From Diogma glabrata (Eukaryota > Arthropoda > Insecta > Diptera > Cylindrotomidae), in the NCBI GenBank assembly GCA_963693315.1, contig OY856188.1, positions 185,663,487-185,727,486 on the forward strand: DNA of 64,000 nt. Direction: 5' to 3'. Made by a program: the position numbers and the translations under genes. The notes beneath the pieces are model-generated. The model saw only the letters and a list, made by a program, of their open reading frames with translations. It was not told the origin of the DNA and did not search any database. Positions 34,891-45,858 of this stretch are shown one piece after another. Numbering within the stretch: position 1 is the first letter of the stretch; each line of letters begins with the position of its first letter.

Positions 34891-36827
34891 ATAATCAGAA
34901 ATATTACAATTTAAAGGCAAATAAAAATATATAAATTAATTTTTTAATGTATTTGTTTCTAATATTGATACTAATTCATTAAATTAAGATTTTTATAGAA
35001 AAAAAAATTTATTTATAACAGTCGTATTCTTATGTTAGTGTTAAGATGTTAAAAGTATATCAACATCTTCGATGGTTGGGATCTCCAATCCTTATTCTCA
35101 ATAAAAACCTGTTTTTCAATGGGTAATGCAAAGAATATGTTTTAAATTTAGCGCGGATGTTAAAATATAAAATTTTCAATATATTTGATTCACGTTTAGT
35201 AATTAATTAACTTCATAAAAAAACACATGTGCGAATTTTTACTATATACACTAAAATTTAAAAAATCGAATAAAAAAATCCATATGGAATTCTTACTTTT
35301 TTTATAATTTCATAGCTGCATGTGTTTACTTTAAAATTTGTGAAAAACAAAAAAAGGACGATTTTTGAGAGATGAACTCTGAAGTAAACCATGGTTTAAC
35401 GTGCCGTGCCACCTAGCGGAAAAGAGAAAAATTATTAAGTTCCATCTTACATATTTCAATTATTCAACTATTTTTCTCTTTACTTTCAAAAACATACGTA
35501 AATCGCATGAAATTTGTAGGATCTATAAGCAAAACATTGAACGCCATAACAAAACATCGTGAAAAAGCCTCAAAAATTCACACGCGCATAACTCCGATTC
35601 AGAGTACTCAAAAAAAATCCAGCAATTATTTTTTTTTCTTTGTCAATCAATACCAACAATATAGGAAAATTTTATATTTCTTAAAATAGTCGTTTTTTCG
35701 TGCACGTTTTCAAAAAAATAGCCCAATAATAATTTCAATAATTTTTGTTTACGAAAAACCTGCTAAGTTCTATATTAATAGTATATTTTCCTACAAGAGA
35801 TGAAAAAATTGTTTTTTCCGTGAGTAAACATTTGGTCACTAAATGCGCTAGCGTCGAGTGAGATGTTTACGAACGAAAAACGTTTTTATCTCGCGTAGGA
35901 AATGCAATTTTTTCTATGATAGTAATATATAATCGATATTTACTCTAAATTATAAAATTAGAAATCGACCACAAAACATTCAAAATTCATATTCTATTTT
36001 TTCATGGTTACGTTGTTTAAAATACTTTGTAAAATTATATGAAAAACCATCGCAACTATAATTTGTACTATTTCACTAGTGAATTGACTTTTCGCATAGA
36101 AAAAATTTTTATTTGATTAGAAAAACCTGTTAAGTCACAAAAGTGGTTATAAAAAAATAAATACTGAATTAAAGAACGTTTCTTTTATTTTATATTGTAA
36201 GGAATACAAATAAATGTTCAGAAATGTAAAAGCTTTTTAATAAAATATATTCAATGTTTTTTAAAAATGTTTTTTGTCTCTCCTGATCATTTACTTAGTA
36301 TGCGGTTAGCAGGTTTATACTCTAAGCCGACGATATAGTTACATGCTTTATAACTATCTTAACAAAGAAAAAAACTACTCCCCAACAAAGCGAAATACTG
36401 AGTAATAACATCAAGTGAGACAAAAAGCTTTTAAAGTTTATAAATGACAATTTTTGCAAGAATCCGTCCATATTTAATCAAAGAAAATATAAAATAGGCC
36501 ATTCTTGAATTTAATAGAAATTTCATTTTTATTTAATTTTTTGAAATTTTTATATTAGGTTTAGATTTCAAAATCATGCTCAAATTTCCAAGCTAAGTTT
36601 AAAAAAATTAACCAAAATCAAGTTTGTTATGAAAATAAAAACAAATATTTTCAATAACTACTAATTTAAATAATAATTATCATATATTTCAAGAGCCCGT
36701 TGAAAATTTAAAAAGTATCGTATTAATATTCACGAGAAAAAATAAATGGCACGGTTATTTCACTTTAATCCATACATTTTATAGTTTAAATTAAACAATA
36801 TTCCAATTTAATTTTTATTTAGTTTAC

Positions 36828-37089
36828 TAAAGCCGCAATTAGGCTATTGCAGAACTCTGCAATATTTCTGCAATAGTCGTGCAATGGTAGTGTGTAAAAT
36901 ATTCATTGCAGAAAAGCTTGACAATGAACTCATTGCAAAATATTGCATGCAATCTTTTGCAATGAGTTCATTGCCAAACTTTTCTGCAATGAATATTTTA
37001 CACACTACCATTGCACGACTATTGCAGAAATTGCAGAGTGTATTTGCAAAAATATTGCAGAGTTCTGCAATAGTCTAATTGCGGCTTAA
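36828..37089. mobile_element. Foldback MITE, copy 2, with TAA target duplication
   Basis: The element (36831-37086) starts AGCCGCAATTAG and ends CTAATTGCGGCT, flanked by TAA on both sides (36828-36830 and 37087-37089). It is close to 7865-8096 but has lost part of the centre and gained a TTGCAGAGTGTATTTGCAAA insertion in the right arm. No coding capacity. Confidence 0.85.
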
Positions 37090-37112
37090 GTCAAACATCC
37101 ACAATAGCAGAT

Positions 37113-37202
37113 TGTATTACTAGTGCGAATGCGTTTTCCAAACAAGAGTTAGTTTGCGGTAAATAACTCGCGTTTGGAAAACGCATTCGCACTAGTAATA
37201 CA
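37113..37202. repeat. 90-bp palindrome with perfect 31-bp arms
   Basis: TGTATTACTAGTGCGAATGC, followed by GTTTTCCAAAC, is exactly mirrored at the right end (GTTTGGAAAAC, then GCATTCGCACTAGTAATACA). The loop is 28 bp. It lies only 26 bp from the foldback MITE. Confidence 0.85.
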
Positions 37203-38465
37203 CACTATTTTTTGTAACAAGTGCATAAAATTTATAAATATTTATTTATTTGTTCATTTAATCATTTATTTAACAAAGTTGTAAACAACTTTAAGATTTT
37301 TAAATAATTAAAGTGCGCCATCTTCGTTGTAATAGTTGTAAATTATACTAGCTCGAAAAAATAAACATAAGAATCCAACTAAAAAACACATAGTAATCCA
37401 ACTAAGCTGTCAAAATTGTGAACTTTGAAAACCTAAATGAATTGTTTTTTCTTGCAATTCAAATGATGGAATGTGTTTAAGTTGTTTTTACTATATGGTA
37501 AGTTATTTAAATTATTATTTTGATTTTTTATTGCTATAAAAATATTATATATAGATAGATATATGGATCGATTTAACTACAAATCTCACATGCAGGCGGC
37601 GTGCTAGCCCGTGCACAAAATATTTTGTTTATGTGCGGAAAAGTAGTTTTTTCTTGTATTTTATTTTAAACAAAATTACATATTTTTTATGCATGTGTTA
37701 CAAAAAATATTTTCTTTAAAAATAAATCAAATAAAAAATAATGTTATTATTCAGATAAATTCGTTTTAAAAATTACGTCGGATTAATATTTTAGGTCTTA
37801 GGAAATAGTTCGAGTTCGTTTTAGAGCAAAATGATTAAACACGAAAATATGATAAAAAGTAGAAAGCTCTATAATGAGTGGTTCAAACGTGTTCATTTAA
37901 TTGCTATATAGAGTTATGCGCTTTTTAATGGAATCTGGAATAATGCTTATAGAGCCAACAAATAATAAAGTTGCTCTATAAACCGCCACTTTTTGCTTTT
38001 ACTAAGCTCTATAAGAGTTCTAAAAGCGCTTCTAGAGCAAACATTAAATCACGTAGCTCAATAAATCAGCTCTAAGAGCGCTCTTTAAGCATATTTAGAG
38101 CAAAATTGTTACTTGGGGAATTTTTGGAATATATTGAAAAATGTTATAATGTTTGATTTTGTTATAATTTTTGCAATATTTTTAGAATTTTGAAAAAAGT
38201 TCCAATCTTTGTTTTGTATTAATTGTTGGAATATGTTTGGAATTTTGAAAGAGATTTTCATTTTGTATATATCTCGAAACGCTAAATGGAGAGGTTTTTG
38301 AGTGGTTGGTTTGCTGGGTATCATATTTTCCCAAAACACATATATTAATATATATTAATATATAAAGTTTGTTACCGAAAACTATAACAAAATCCTTAAC
38401 CCAGACCGAAGTCTTGATATCTCAGAGCTTGAGATTTCAGCTCCTCCATATATTTTTTCATTGTG

Positions 38466-38950
38466 TTTCACAGTAAACCAAATTCAATTTTGAAATATAC
38501 TTTAATATGAATAAAATTTAACTCGCTTTAAAAGGCAATAGCTCGCCTGACATGGTATACAAACATACGGAGCAATCCTGAATGAAAGCAATTTTAAGAA
38601 TATTTATGTAGACAATTGCGAAGGTTTTCGTTGAGGCAAGCTACCCAGTAAAAGCTTTTCCATGTAGGTTAACATACATATTAAACTTATATTCAGATTA
38701 TGCCGACACATTGACTTTAAAATTTGGTTGCCTTGTTCTTACTAATATTACTTGAAGGCAAAACAATTGAAATTGATGTTAATGTGACAAGAACATTTAA
38801 TTGGCACACAATAAGATTGTTGTAAGTAATTTTTATTCAAGGTGTTGCCTTCTAATCATCATACAATAAGTGCTTGAACAACCAACAAATCTTATTTGTT
38901 CTAATTAAATAACGATTATACAAAATAAATAAACAAAATTTCTTAAAAAA
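38466..38950. other. Region downstream of the astacin 3' exons
   Basis: No recognisable gene or repeat. Confidence 0.4.
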
Positions 38951-38952
38951 AT

Positions 38953-38969
38953 TTTATTTCATATTTATT
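38953..38969 (-). terminator. Poly(A) signals after astacin exon 3b
   Basis: Two AATAAA on the minus strand (38953-38958 and 38964-38969), about 210 bp beyond the exon 3b stop codon. They are the first canonical hexamers I found there. Confidence 0.4.
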
Positions 38970-39176
38970 ATTTTACAAAACAATTACAAAAAATAAGTAA
39001 TTCTAAATCAAACATACAAATCACAGAATAAATAAATTAATATTAAATTTAATATTTACAATTAACCTACACATTCATCACAATTAATTATAACTTAAAT
39101 TAAAAGCTAATATAAATTCACAGTCAAGGTAGTTCATTCAATCATTTCTTAGATATGATAGAGATAACTTTCATTT

Positions 39177-39473
39177 TTAATTTTCATTGTCGCTTCCATC
39201 AAACAAAAAAGGTAAAAGCGACGTAAATGGACGGCGATTTGGATATCCTCCTCCATTAGAAAAGAAATTATGAAAACCATTTGGACGATGTGGTCGGTGT
39301 TGATGATTTACACTTGGACCAGGGAAAAAATTGCCATGGTTGTTTCCTCCTGGACGTGGATATTGTTGGACACTATTGAACCCTTGATTTAATCCACAGC
39401 CATACATTTTATTTACTTTGTTAATATCGCCTTTCGAAAATCCATCACGTTGTCCTAAAAGTGGTGCTTGCCC
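39177..39473 (-). CDS. Astacin metalloprotease, alternative last exon 3b
   Basis: The exon opens after a TTTTAATAATTTTAG acceptor in phase 0. It encodes GQAPLLGQRDGFSKGDINKV, then NKMYGCG and a tail rich in Gly, Asn, Pro and His ending SDNEN before TAA. LGQRDGFS-D--K-N-MY-C is the typical end of an astacin catalytic domain. The cysteine (residue 285 if joined to exons 1 and 2) would pair with C133. It duplicates exon 3a in the domain part but not in the tail. Either it is a distal alternative last exon or it is left over from a tandem gene duplicate whose upstream exons are gone. Confidence 0.75.
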   Translation of the reverse strand, partial: GQAPLLGQRDGFSKGDINKVNKMYGCGLNQGFNSVQQYPRPGGNNHGNFFPGPSVNHQHRPHRPNGFHNFFSNGGGYPNRRPFTSLLPFLFDGSDNEN

Positions 39474-39729
39474 CTAAAATTATTAAAATCAATAATAATT
39501 AACGTTTAACGGATTATGCTAAAAACACGAAAGTTTATAAAAATAAATTAAAATGCAAATAATATGTATAAACAAATGGTTAAATATTTTTATTACTTAT
39601 ATTAACAAACAAACACACATACATACATATTAGTAATAAATTATAATACATAAAGCTTTGGTTTTAATATAATCGTTACGACAGATTTAGTTTTTATATG
39701 ATAATCTAATGTTACACTACTTGTGATTT

Positions 39730-40011
39730 TTATGATTGTAAAGCCGGATATCCAGTATCGGTTGTTGAGCTACTAACAGCCTCATCCCATTGTTGTCCTT
39801 TACCAAGTTTATTAAAAATAGAACCTATAAATTGAATGAATGGATTTGATGATTGTTGGGTAGAGGGCGGGGTATTATAAGCAATATTGTTATTATTGTT
39901 ATCTGGTATATATGCAGGCTTATTATCATTTTCACTACAGTACATTCGATTAAGTTTCTCTATATCTAATTTTGTAAATCCATCTCGTTGTCCTAGCTTA
40001 TCAGCAGGCAC
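39730..40011 (-). CDS. Astacin metalloprotease, alternative last exon 3a
   Basis: Acceptor TTTTTATAG at 40012 and following, phase 0, joins exon 2 exactly (ATIVPK to VPADKLGQRDGF). It encodes the C-terminal helix with KLNRMYC, the cysteine (residue 284) that closes the C133 disulfide. An Asn-run and a Ser/Thr-rich tail follow, ending TGYPALQS before TAA. A possible AATAAA on the minus strand lies near 39589-39594, between exons 3a and 3b, so a transcript could end here. With exons 1 and 2 the protein has 352 residues. Confidence 0.82.
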   Translation of the reverse strand: MPADKLGQRDGFTKLDIEKLNRMYCSENDNKPAYIPDNNNNNIAYNTPPSTQQSSNPFIQFIGSIFNKLGKGQQWDEAVSSSTTDTGYPALQS

Positions 40012-40344
40012 CTATAAAAAGCATAGAATAAAATAATAAAAAGAAAGAAACTTAAAGAAATTTATTGTTTTAATTGTTACACAAAGCATAAATTAGACTA
40101 AAAGAAATGTATAGGATACAAGTTTGATTTATCTTCAAAATCCCACCACACCATCCTTTTGAATTAAAATAAATACAGCTTAATTCTTAAAATAGCTAAA
40201 ATACTTATATTCTCCGAGCATATCGGTACTTTACTTTTTCTACGACCAAACTAAAAATAAATTGTTTAAGTTATAACAGCCGAGACACACTTTGATGGTG
40301 GCGTCTTTATTTTTGACTATTGAAACTCGCTATTAAGGTTTTCT

Positions 40345-40626
40345 GGGTAGTGATTATGTACCATTATCTCTCCTGTTATATCTCTATTGTAGAGAATTAT
40401 CTCTTCTGGGGAAAACTTAAAAAAAAGTCTACATACCCCCACTCAAATTTCTCCTCAAGATAAATTCAAATACAATACAAACTGAACCAATCAGCCACGT
40501 GACATTTATGAGCACGTAACATATTTACAATTTAATTAAATGAAGCAATCAAAGACAATTGTATATATTTCAGTTTATCTCTCCTTTTATTTCTTTAGGA
40601 GAGATAATGGTACAAAAACACTACCC
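40345..40626. mobile_element. 282-bp MITE with GGGTAGTG ends
   Basis: It starts GGGTAGTGATTATGTACCAT, followed by TATCTCTCC, and ends with the matching complement (GGAGAGATAATGGTAC through CACTACCC). TIRs are about 28 bp with two mismatches. I could not define the target duplication. Confidence 0.75.
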
Positions 40627-40677
40627 TGATATTCTTGTTTTTTGATGATAAATCGTACGTTATGATTTAAATAATAT

Positions 40678-41640
40678 TGGGTTCACACCAGAATCAAATA
40701 GGTTCATACTATATTTATTAGGTCGACTATGGTTGATGTACAGTTATCTAAAAAGTACGTACCAAATATTTGGTAGGATTATTTGCTACGTATCAAATTA
40801 GGTATAGTAGAATTTTTTTTGCCAGCGAACACGAAATTTGTTTGTTAAGCGCATATTGATTTGCACATGCGCGAATATTCAGTGTCTCGATTAAAATATT
40901 AAAAAAAACTATTGGGGTCCCATTGAAATGGACAAAAAAAAACGCATAAAATTAATAAATTACTATTTAAATTCAACCAATTATAATAGAAAACCAAAAA
41001 CTAGTAAAAATATTAATGATTTTGTAGGTAATATAACAAAAATTTGATAACTAAGAATAATTATAATAAAAATAACGACGCCTATGTAAACAAATATCAC
41101 AACAAACAAATGGTACGAACTAGGAATAGAAATTTAACTAATATAATTGTTTTGAAAACAAATTTATCCCAAAATAAATATTACATCTCTGTTTTACTTT
41201 TTGTCTCATCTCTTATCTCTTGCTGCGTCCCATCTGTCAAAAATTCCCTAGCAAAAAAAATTATACTATACGTAGCAAATAGGCATTACTTTTACGGTGT
41301 GAACACTATAAATTTGGTATGACATTTAAAATAAAAATAAATCAACTTATTTTATAAATATATATTTATGTTTCATGTGATTTTTTTGCTGAAATTAAAA
41401 GTAAAAGAATTTTAGCAAGAATATAATAAATGTTTACAGTTTTTTATAAAAAATATACATATATTGAAATTCTTTTTTTCTATCCAAAAAACTAACAATG
41501 AAAAAGAGGCGCTAAAAATTAATATGTCATACCTAATTAATAAGAGTTTACATCACCGTATCAAATTTAAAAAGTATGATGGTGAAAATGGCTAGCAAAT
41601 TTGATACGTAGCAAATTAGATACTGGTGTAAACTTGGTGT
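40678..41640. mobile_element. Possible degraded TIR element
   Basis: The left side has TTCACACCAGAATCAAAT and TTTGCTACGTATCAAATT. The right side has the inverted ATTTGATACGTAGCAAATTA and ATACTGGTGTAAACT. The interior is AT-rich with no protein. Ends are approximate. Confidence 0.5.
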
Positions 41641-42148
41641 AAATCTTAGAAACATATGAAGAAATCGTTTGATGCATTTTGAGGAAAGATGCAATTGTGT
41701 CATAATGCTTCCTCCTCCTTTATATTTATATTTCTTTATTTCTTACACACAAGTTTTATGGAAATGTGATTGGGTTTCGCTCTCTTGAAAATATTGGATT
41801 GTTTATGTAATGAAATATATTATGCGCTAGTGTGTAATAGGTTTACCATGTTAATGCTACCTTGGTGATTTTATCAAAATAAATGAACAATGACAGTTGT
41901 TAGTATTATAGACAAATATTATTATTTTGAGATAAAAGTCATTCGTTTAAAAATTTTCATTTTAAATATGCATTGTAAATTTGCCGCCAAGTTGTAAATT
42001 GATTTTTTTTTAAATTTATTAACAAAAAGAAAACAACAGATAATTTTTTTTTTCGGCAAATGGCTGTAAAGTTTAACTTTCCTTGCCATCGTCACAATTG
42101 TAAATTATTGATTAATTTTAATCGGATAATATAATACTTATATCAATT

Positions 42149-43015
42149 TTAGGTAGATTTCATATAAAAATCTACCTATTGCAATGTGCTTCATCTCGGA
42201 ATACGCATACGTTAACTAAAACATAAATCTTTCCAAAATCCTTCCAAAAAAAATAGTTCAAGTCTAGAGGTTGAGACACCAGGACTGTAAGAAAAAAAAC
42301 AAACGCAAACGGCCATGCCTTCCTCATTTTTGAGTTTATGTTGTTTAAACTCATACTAGCTTTTAGATAAACTTTTCAACTATAACCTCAGAAATTTTCA
42401 GTTTTCTAACCCAAGAGGTCTCAATGTAATTAGCAAACCTAATGCATGCCAATTACAACAACAACTTCCATAAAAATATAAAAATATCCCATAGAAAAAA
42501 TATTAAAAAAATTTTCATTTGTTTTTTTTTTCAGTTTTTGGTTTTTTTCGCAAAAATTTAAAAAAAAATTAAAACATAGCTGAGTCATTATTGTTTTAAA
42601 TTAAGGAATATGTTCTTATATGCATATTGATTACACATTTACAAAAGTCTTCCTAAATTGTAGATATTTGAATTATTTGAGGTGTAAAAGTTGTTTGACA
42701 ATTTTAGATTATAAATTATGTGTGGTGGTGTTGTAGGTGTGACGTTGTGAGAACGTTTATTTACTCTTTGGTGGACTTAATATGTTATTAAAAGTAGTTT
42801 TAACCAAATTAAATAAAACTGTTACGAAATCGAATTGATAAAGTAGTTTCCGTTAATGTATTTAGTTTGGTTTGATAAATTATTTGGATTATTCTGGACT
42901 TGGACTATTCTACTTAAATTTTTTATTTAAACTAATCTGATACCAATTCTATTTGAACACAAAGCTGTCTGGTCCCGAAATCTACCTATTTCTAGCGGAT
43001 ATACGTGCCGCTTGG
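42149..43015 (-). repeat. Interspersed repeat family X, copy B (inverted)
   Basis: On the minus strand it runs from AAGTCCAAGCGGCACGTATA, through CCGCTAGAAATAGGTAGATT, to the end palindrome AGGTAGATTTTTATATGAAA at 42150-42180. It keeps the segment lost from copy C, including a short frame with a hydrophobic start. Confidence 0.8.
42172..42327 (-). pseudogene. Short signal-peptide-like frame inside family X copy B
   Basis: From the inner ATG (about 42327) the frame reads MRKAWPFAFVFFLTVLVSQP, then LDLNYFFWKDFGKIYV, and ends at 42172. A basic start, a hydrophobic core and a small-residue boundary fit a secretory signal. Copy A (27101 and following) has the aligned MMKALRFAFVFISTALGSQP, then LDLNYFF and a stop. 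It may be a host exon captured by the repeat, or chance. No partner exon or function is visible. Confidence 0.3.
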
Positions 43016-45173
43016 ACTTTTTTTGTTTGTGTTTATATTTTTTTCCTTATTCATAATTTTTCTTTTCAAAAACAATTTTTTTTTTAAATGGTGGGTGGTT
43101 CTTTTTTTCTTTATTTCCTTTGTCTCTTTTATTTATTTTTCTATGTTGCTTAAATTATTTATTTAAAATTTGCATTCCTGCTCCCACTCCTAACTATTAG
43201 CCCTAGCCGGCGAGCTAGAAACATTCGTTACAATACGTACTGTAACTTTTCCACAGTGATTTAAATTGTATTTGTGTAATTACTTTTACATGATTTGTGT
43301 TTGTGGTCTTATACCAATAGTTATAAAATATTTCTCAAGATTTCAGATTTTATTGTTTTCTCTCACAAAATCTAAAAAATAGGTTAATTGTTTCAATAGG
43401 ACAGAAACTGATAGATATTGGGACGAGTAGCAATGTTGCGGTACGATGCGTGTTCCAAAATCCATTTTTAGTCGAAGTAAAGCATAGAATTTTGTCTCCA
43501 ACCGTAATTTAATCTATTTAATAATAAAGGAAAAGCAGTTGGAGAAAAATATATGCACTGTAATTCGTAATATAGATATACTAAGCACATTTTTGTAATA
43601 ATTTATGACAAACATTTTTTCTTCGCTCAAAATCTAAACAAAACAGAATAAGTCGATTGAAAAAAAACCATAGGAAATATTTTATAACTAATAATAAAAC
43701 TACAAACCAAATAAATGTAAATACACTTCAATTTGCTAATGGCGATACAGTACAGTATATATTTAAAATGATAAGTACTGAATGAAAATGTTTAAAGTTG
43801 TACAATAAATAATGAGTGTTTGTCACGAAGCAGTTGTTCCTGAAGTAATTTCATCAGCGTTCAAAAGGTATTTTACCGATTCGACGCTACCGATATAATT
43901 CTTATCGTTCTCTCCATATTGAATAATTAGTTGAATTTGTTTTTTACCACATTTGTTTTCTCTGGCATTTTCATTATATTTTTTTCTTATATACTAGTAT
44001 AATTGTACAATATTTTCAATTCTGTGAGTACTGAGTATACTCACTTAATGGTGATATAATTTTTATAAATATTTAAATTGAATATTTAGCTAAAATTTAT
44101 AGTTTAAACAATCAAATTTAGAATTTTTTTTGTGATTAAGTTCAAATAAATAAATGAATTTTATAGTTGATTTAAAAAAAAAGATTATTTGTTTCTGTTT
44201 ATTAATTATTCGTGAATCATGACCAAGAAGATCGATGTCCAATAGTTAAATATGGAATATACTTGAAATAATAATAATTTGTGTGATTGTTTTAAACTAA
44301 AACAATAACAGAACAGTTATTAAACGTTAGCTAATTAATTTTTAAAACTTAAGTTTTTGTGTTACAACATAATTATATTTAAATTGTATATAATTTCTGT
44401 GTGGTTTGAAAATTAATCGATTAAATAATATTACTAAGCATTTAGCAAAGGATTATAACATATATGTCACCTATAAACTCACCTATAAACACTATAAACC
44501 CTAATAAAAACCAAATTCATCATCTGCGCGATAACATTAAATAACAAATTATAAATTTAAGATTAGTTAACAAGAAATTGAGTGCTACATATAACAACAT
44601 TTAAGGAAAACATAAAACTAAACCATTATAAAAATGTAATTATTGAGAGAGATTTGATTCTATAAAGTGTGTTTAAGTTAATATAAAATTCAGTGAAACG
44701 ATCACAACAATTTTATCCCTTGGATCATATCAAGTTGTGATTGTTTATGTTTATTTAAATTGTAAATGTAATAATTATATTTGAAGTGGAGCGTGTGGTG
44801 GTCTTTGTTACTCCGACTTTTGAGTCATCAGAGCCCTTTTTATTTACTTATGAATTCGTTTTCTTGTGAAACTTTTGTGTACAATTCAGCAGTTGTGTTG
44901 GGCTGAGGAAAGGTATAATCGAACTCACAGACTGCAGTCAGTCGGAAATTTGTATCTCAAAGCACAAAATTTTTTGAATGTACCTGATAAGTAATAGTGA
45001 TTCCACTATCAGGAATGCACAGTATACATTACATGTTCCTCGAACAAAATGTGCCTTTTCATCCTTAGTTGTGTTTTGAACTAAGTCACGCTTCCTCTTG
45101 TAAAGTCAGGCGCGAACCAAAAAAAGAGGTGCTTCTTGTTCTAGTTACAAAAATTACAATAAATTGAATTAAA

Positions 45174-45858
45174 AAAGTCCAAGCGGCAAGATGTCCGCTA
45201 GAAATAGATAGATTTCTTGATCAGACAAGAATTCTACAATTGTAGAATTCAAATCAAATAGTTAAAATCAATAAACTAAGTAGAAACGAAATTATCCAAC
45301 AAATTTCACAAAATACATTAAATACATTAACCGAAACTACTTTATGTAATTTCGGAACAGTTTTGTTTAATTTGGTTAAAATTAGACATAACATATTAAA
45401 TCCACCAAAGATCAAATAAACGTCCACCAAAGATCAAATGAACTACCTCACAACTACAATTATACCATAACACATAATTTATTATAATCAAACATTATCA
45501 AACAATTTTAATTCAAAATCATCTTTGTGTTGTATTTTTTTGTTCTTATTTAATTTTTTTTTCAAACGGTTTACTTAGTGAAAAAAAACAAACAAAAGAG
45601 AATTTGATAATTTTCCTATGGTATTAAATGGCTTGAGATTTTTCTTGCAATAGGTGTATATCAAAAATTGCGAACGTGAGAGTCCCGCTAAATTCCGTTA
45701 TATCTCATATCGTTACATATATATATAATTTTTTTGTTTTTCCGTCTCCGCTTATCATATATAGTCGTTTGGTACCAAAATTTTTTCGAAATTCCGAGAT
45801 CAGGCACATTGCATCTAGGTATATTTTTATATGAAATCTACCTAAAATTACAAAATAT
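45174..45858 (+). repeat. Interspersed repeat family X, copy C
   Basis: It starts AAAGTCCAAGCGGCAAGATG with CCGCTAGAAATAGATAGATT and ends TATGAAATCTACCTAAAATT. The middle lacks the frame-bearing part of copies A and B. It retains the GAACGTGAGAGTCCCGCTAA segment followed by only a short TATATATA run, which represents the ancestral state of copy A's microsatellite. Confidence 0.8.

Larger units (their letters stand above)
33609..38127. mobile_element. 4.5-kb non-autonomous TIR element with 8-bp target duplication
   Basis: The element (33617-38119) starts TCCCCAAGTAACAATT and ends AATTGTTACTTGGGGA; the inverted match extends to about 25 bp with GTTTGAGC. The flanks are ATTTTTGA (33609-33616) and ATTTTTGG (38120-38127), 7 of 8 bases alike, as for hAT or P-type insertions. 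The flanking DNA itself repeats similar words, so chance is possible. Both subterminal regions are crowded with GAGCTCTATAA-like motifs (33640-33840 and 37830-38100). There is no transposase frame inside. Confidence 0.75.
32795..38465. repeat. Interspersed repeat with minisatellites, copy 2 (inverted, interrupted)
   Basis: This is the reverse complement of 1005-2735, in two pieces: 32795-33616 and 38120-38465. It starts TTTCGGTCTGAAAGACCTAAGTATA and ends AGACCGAAGTCTTGATATCT, then GAGATTTCAGCTCCTCCATA. Only about one unit of the larger minisatellite is kept (33180-33320). The gap is a TIR element at 33617-38119. Confidence 0.7.
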
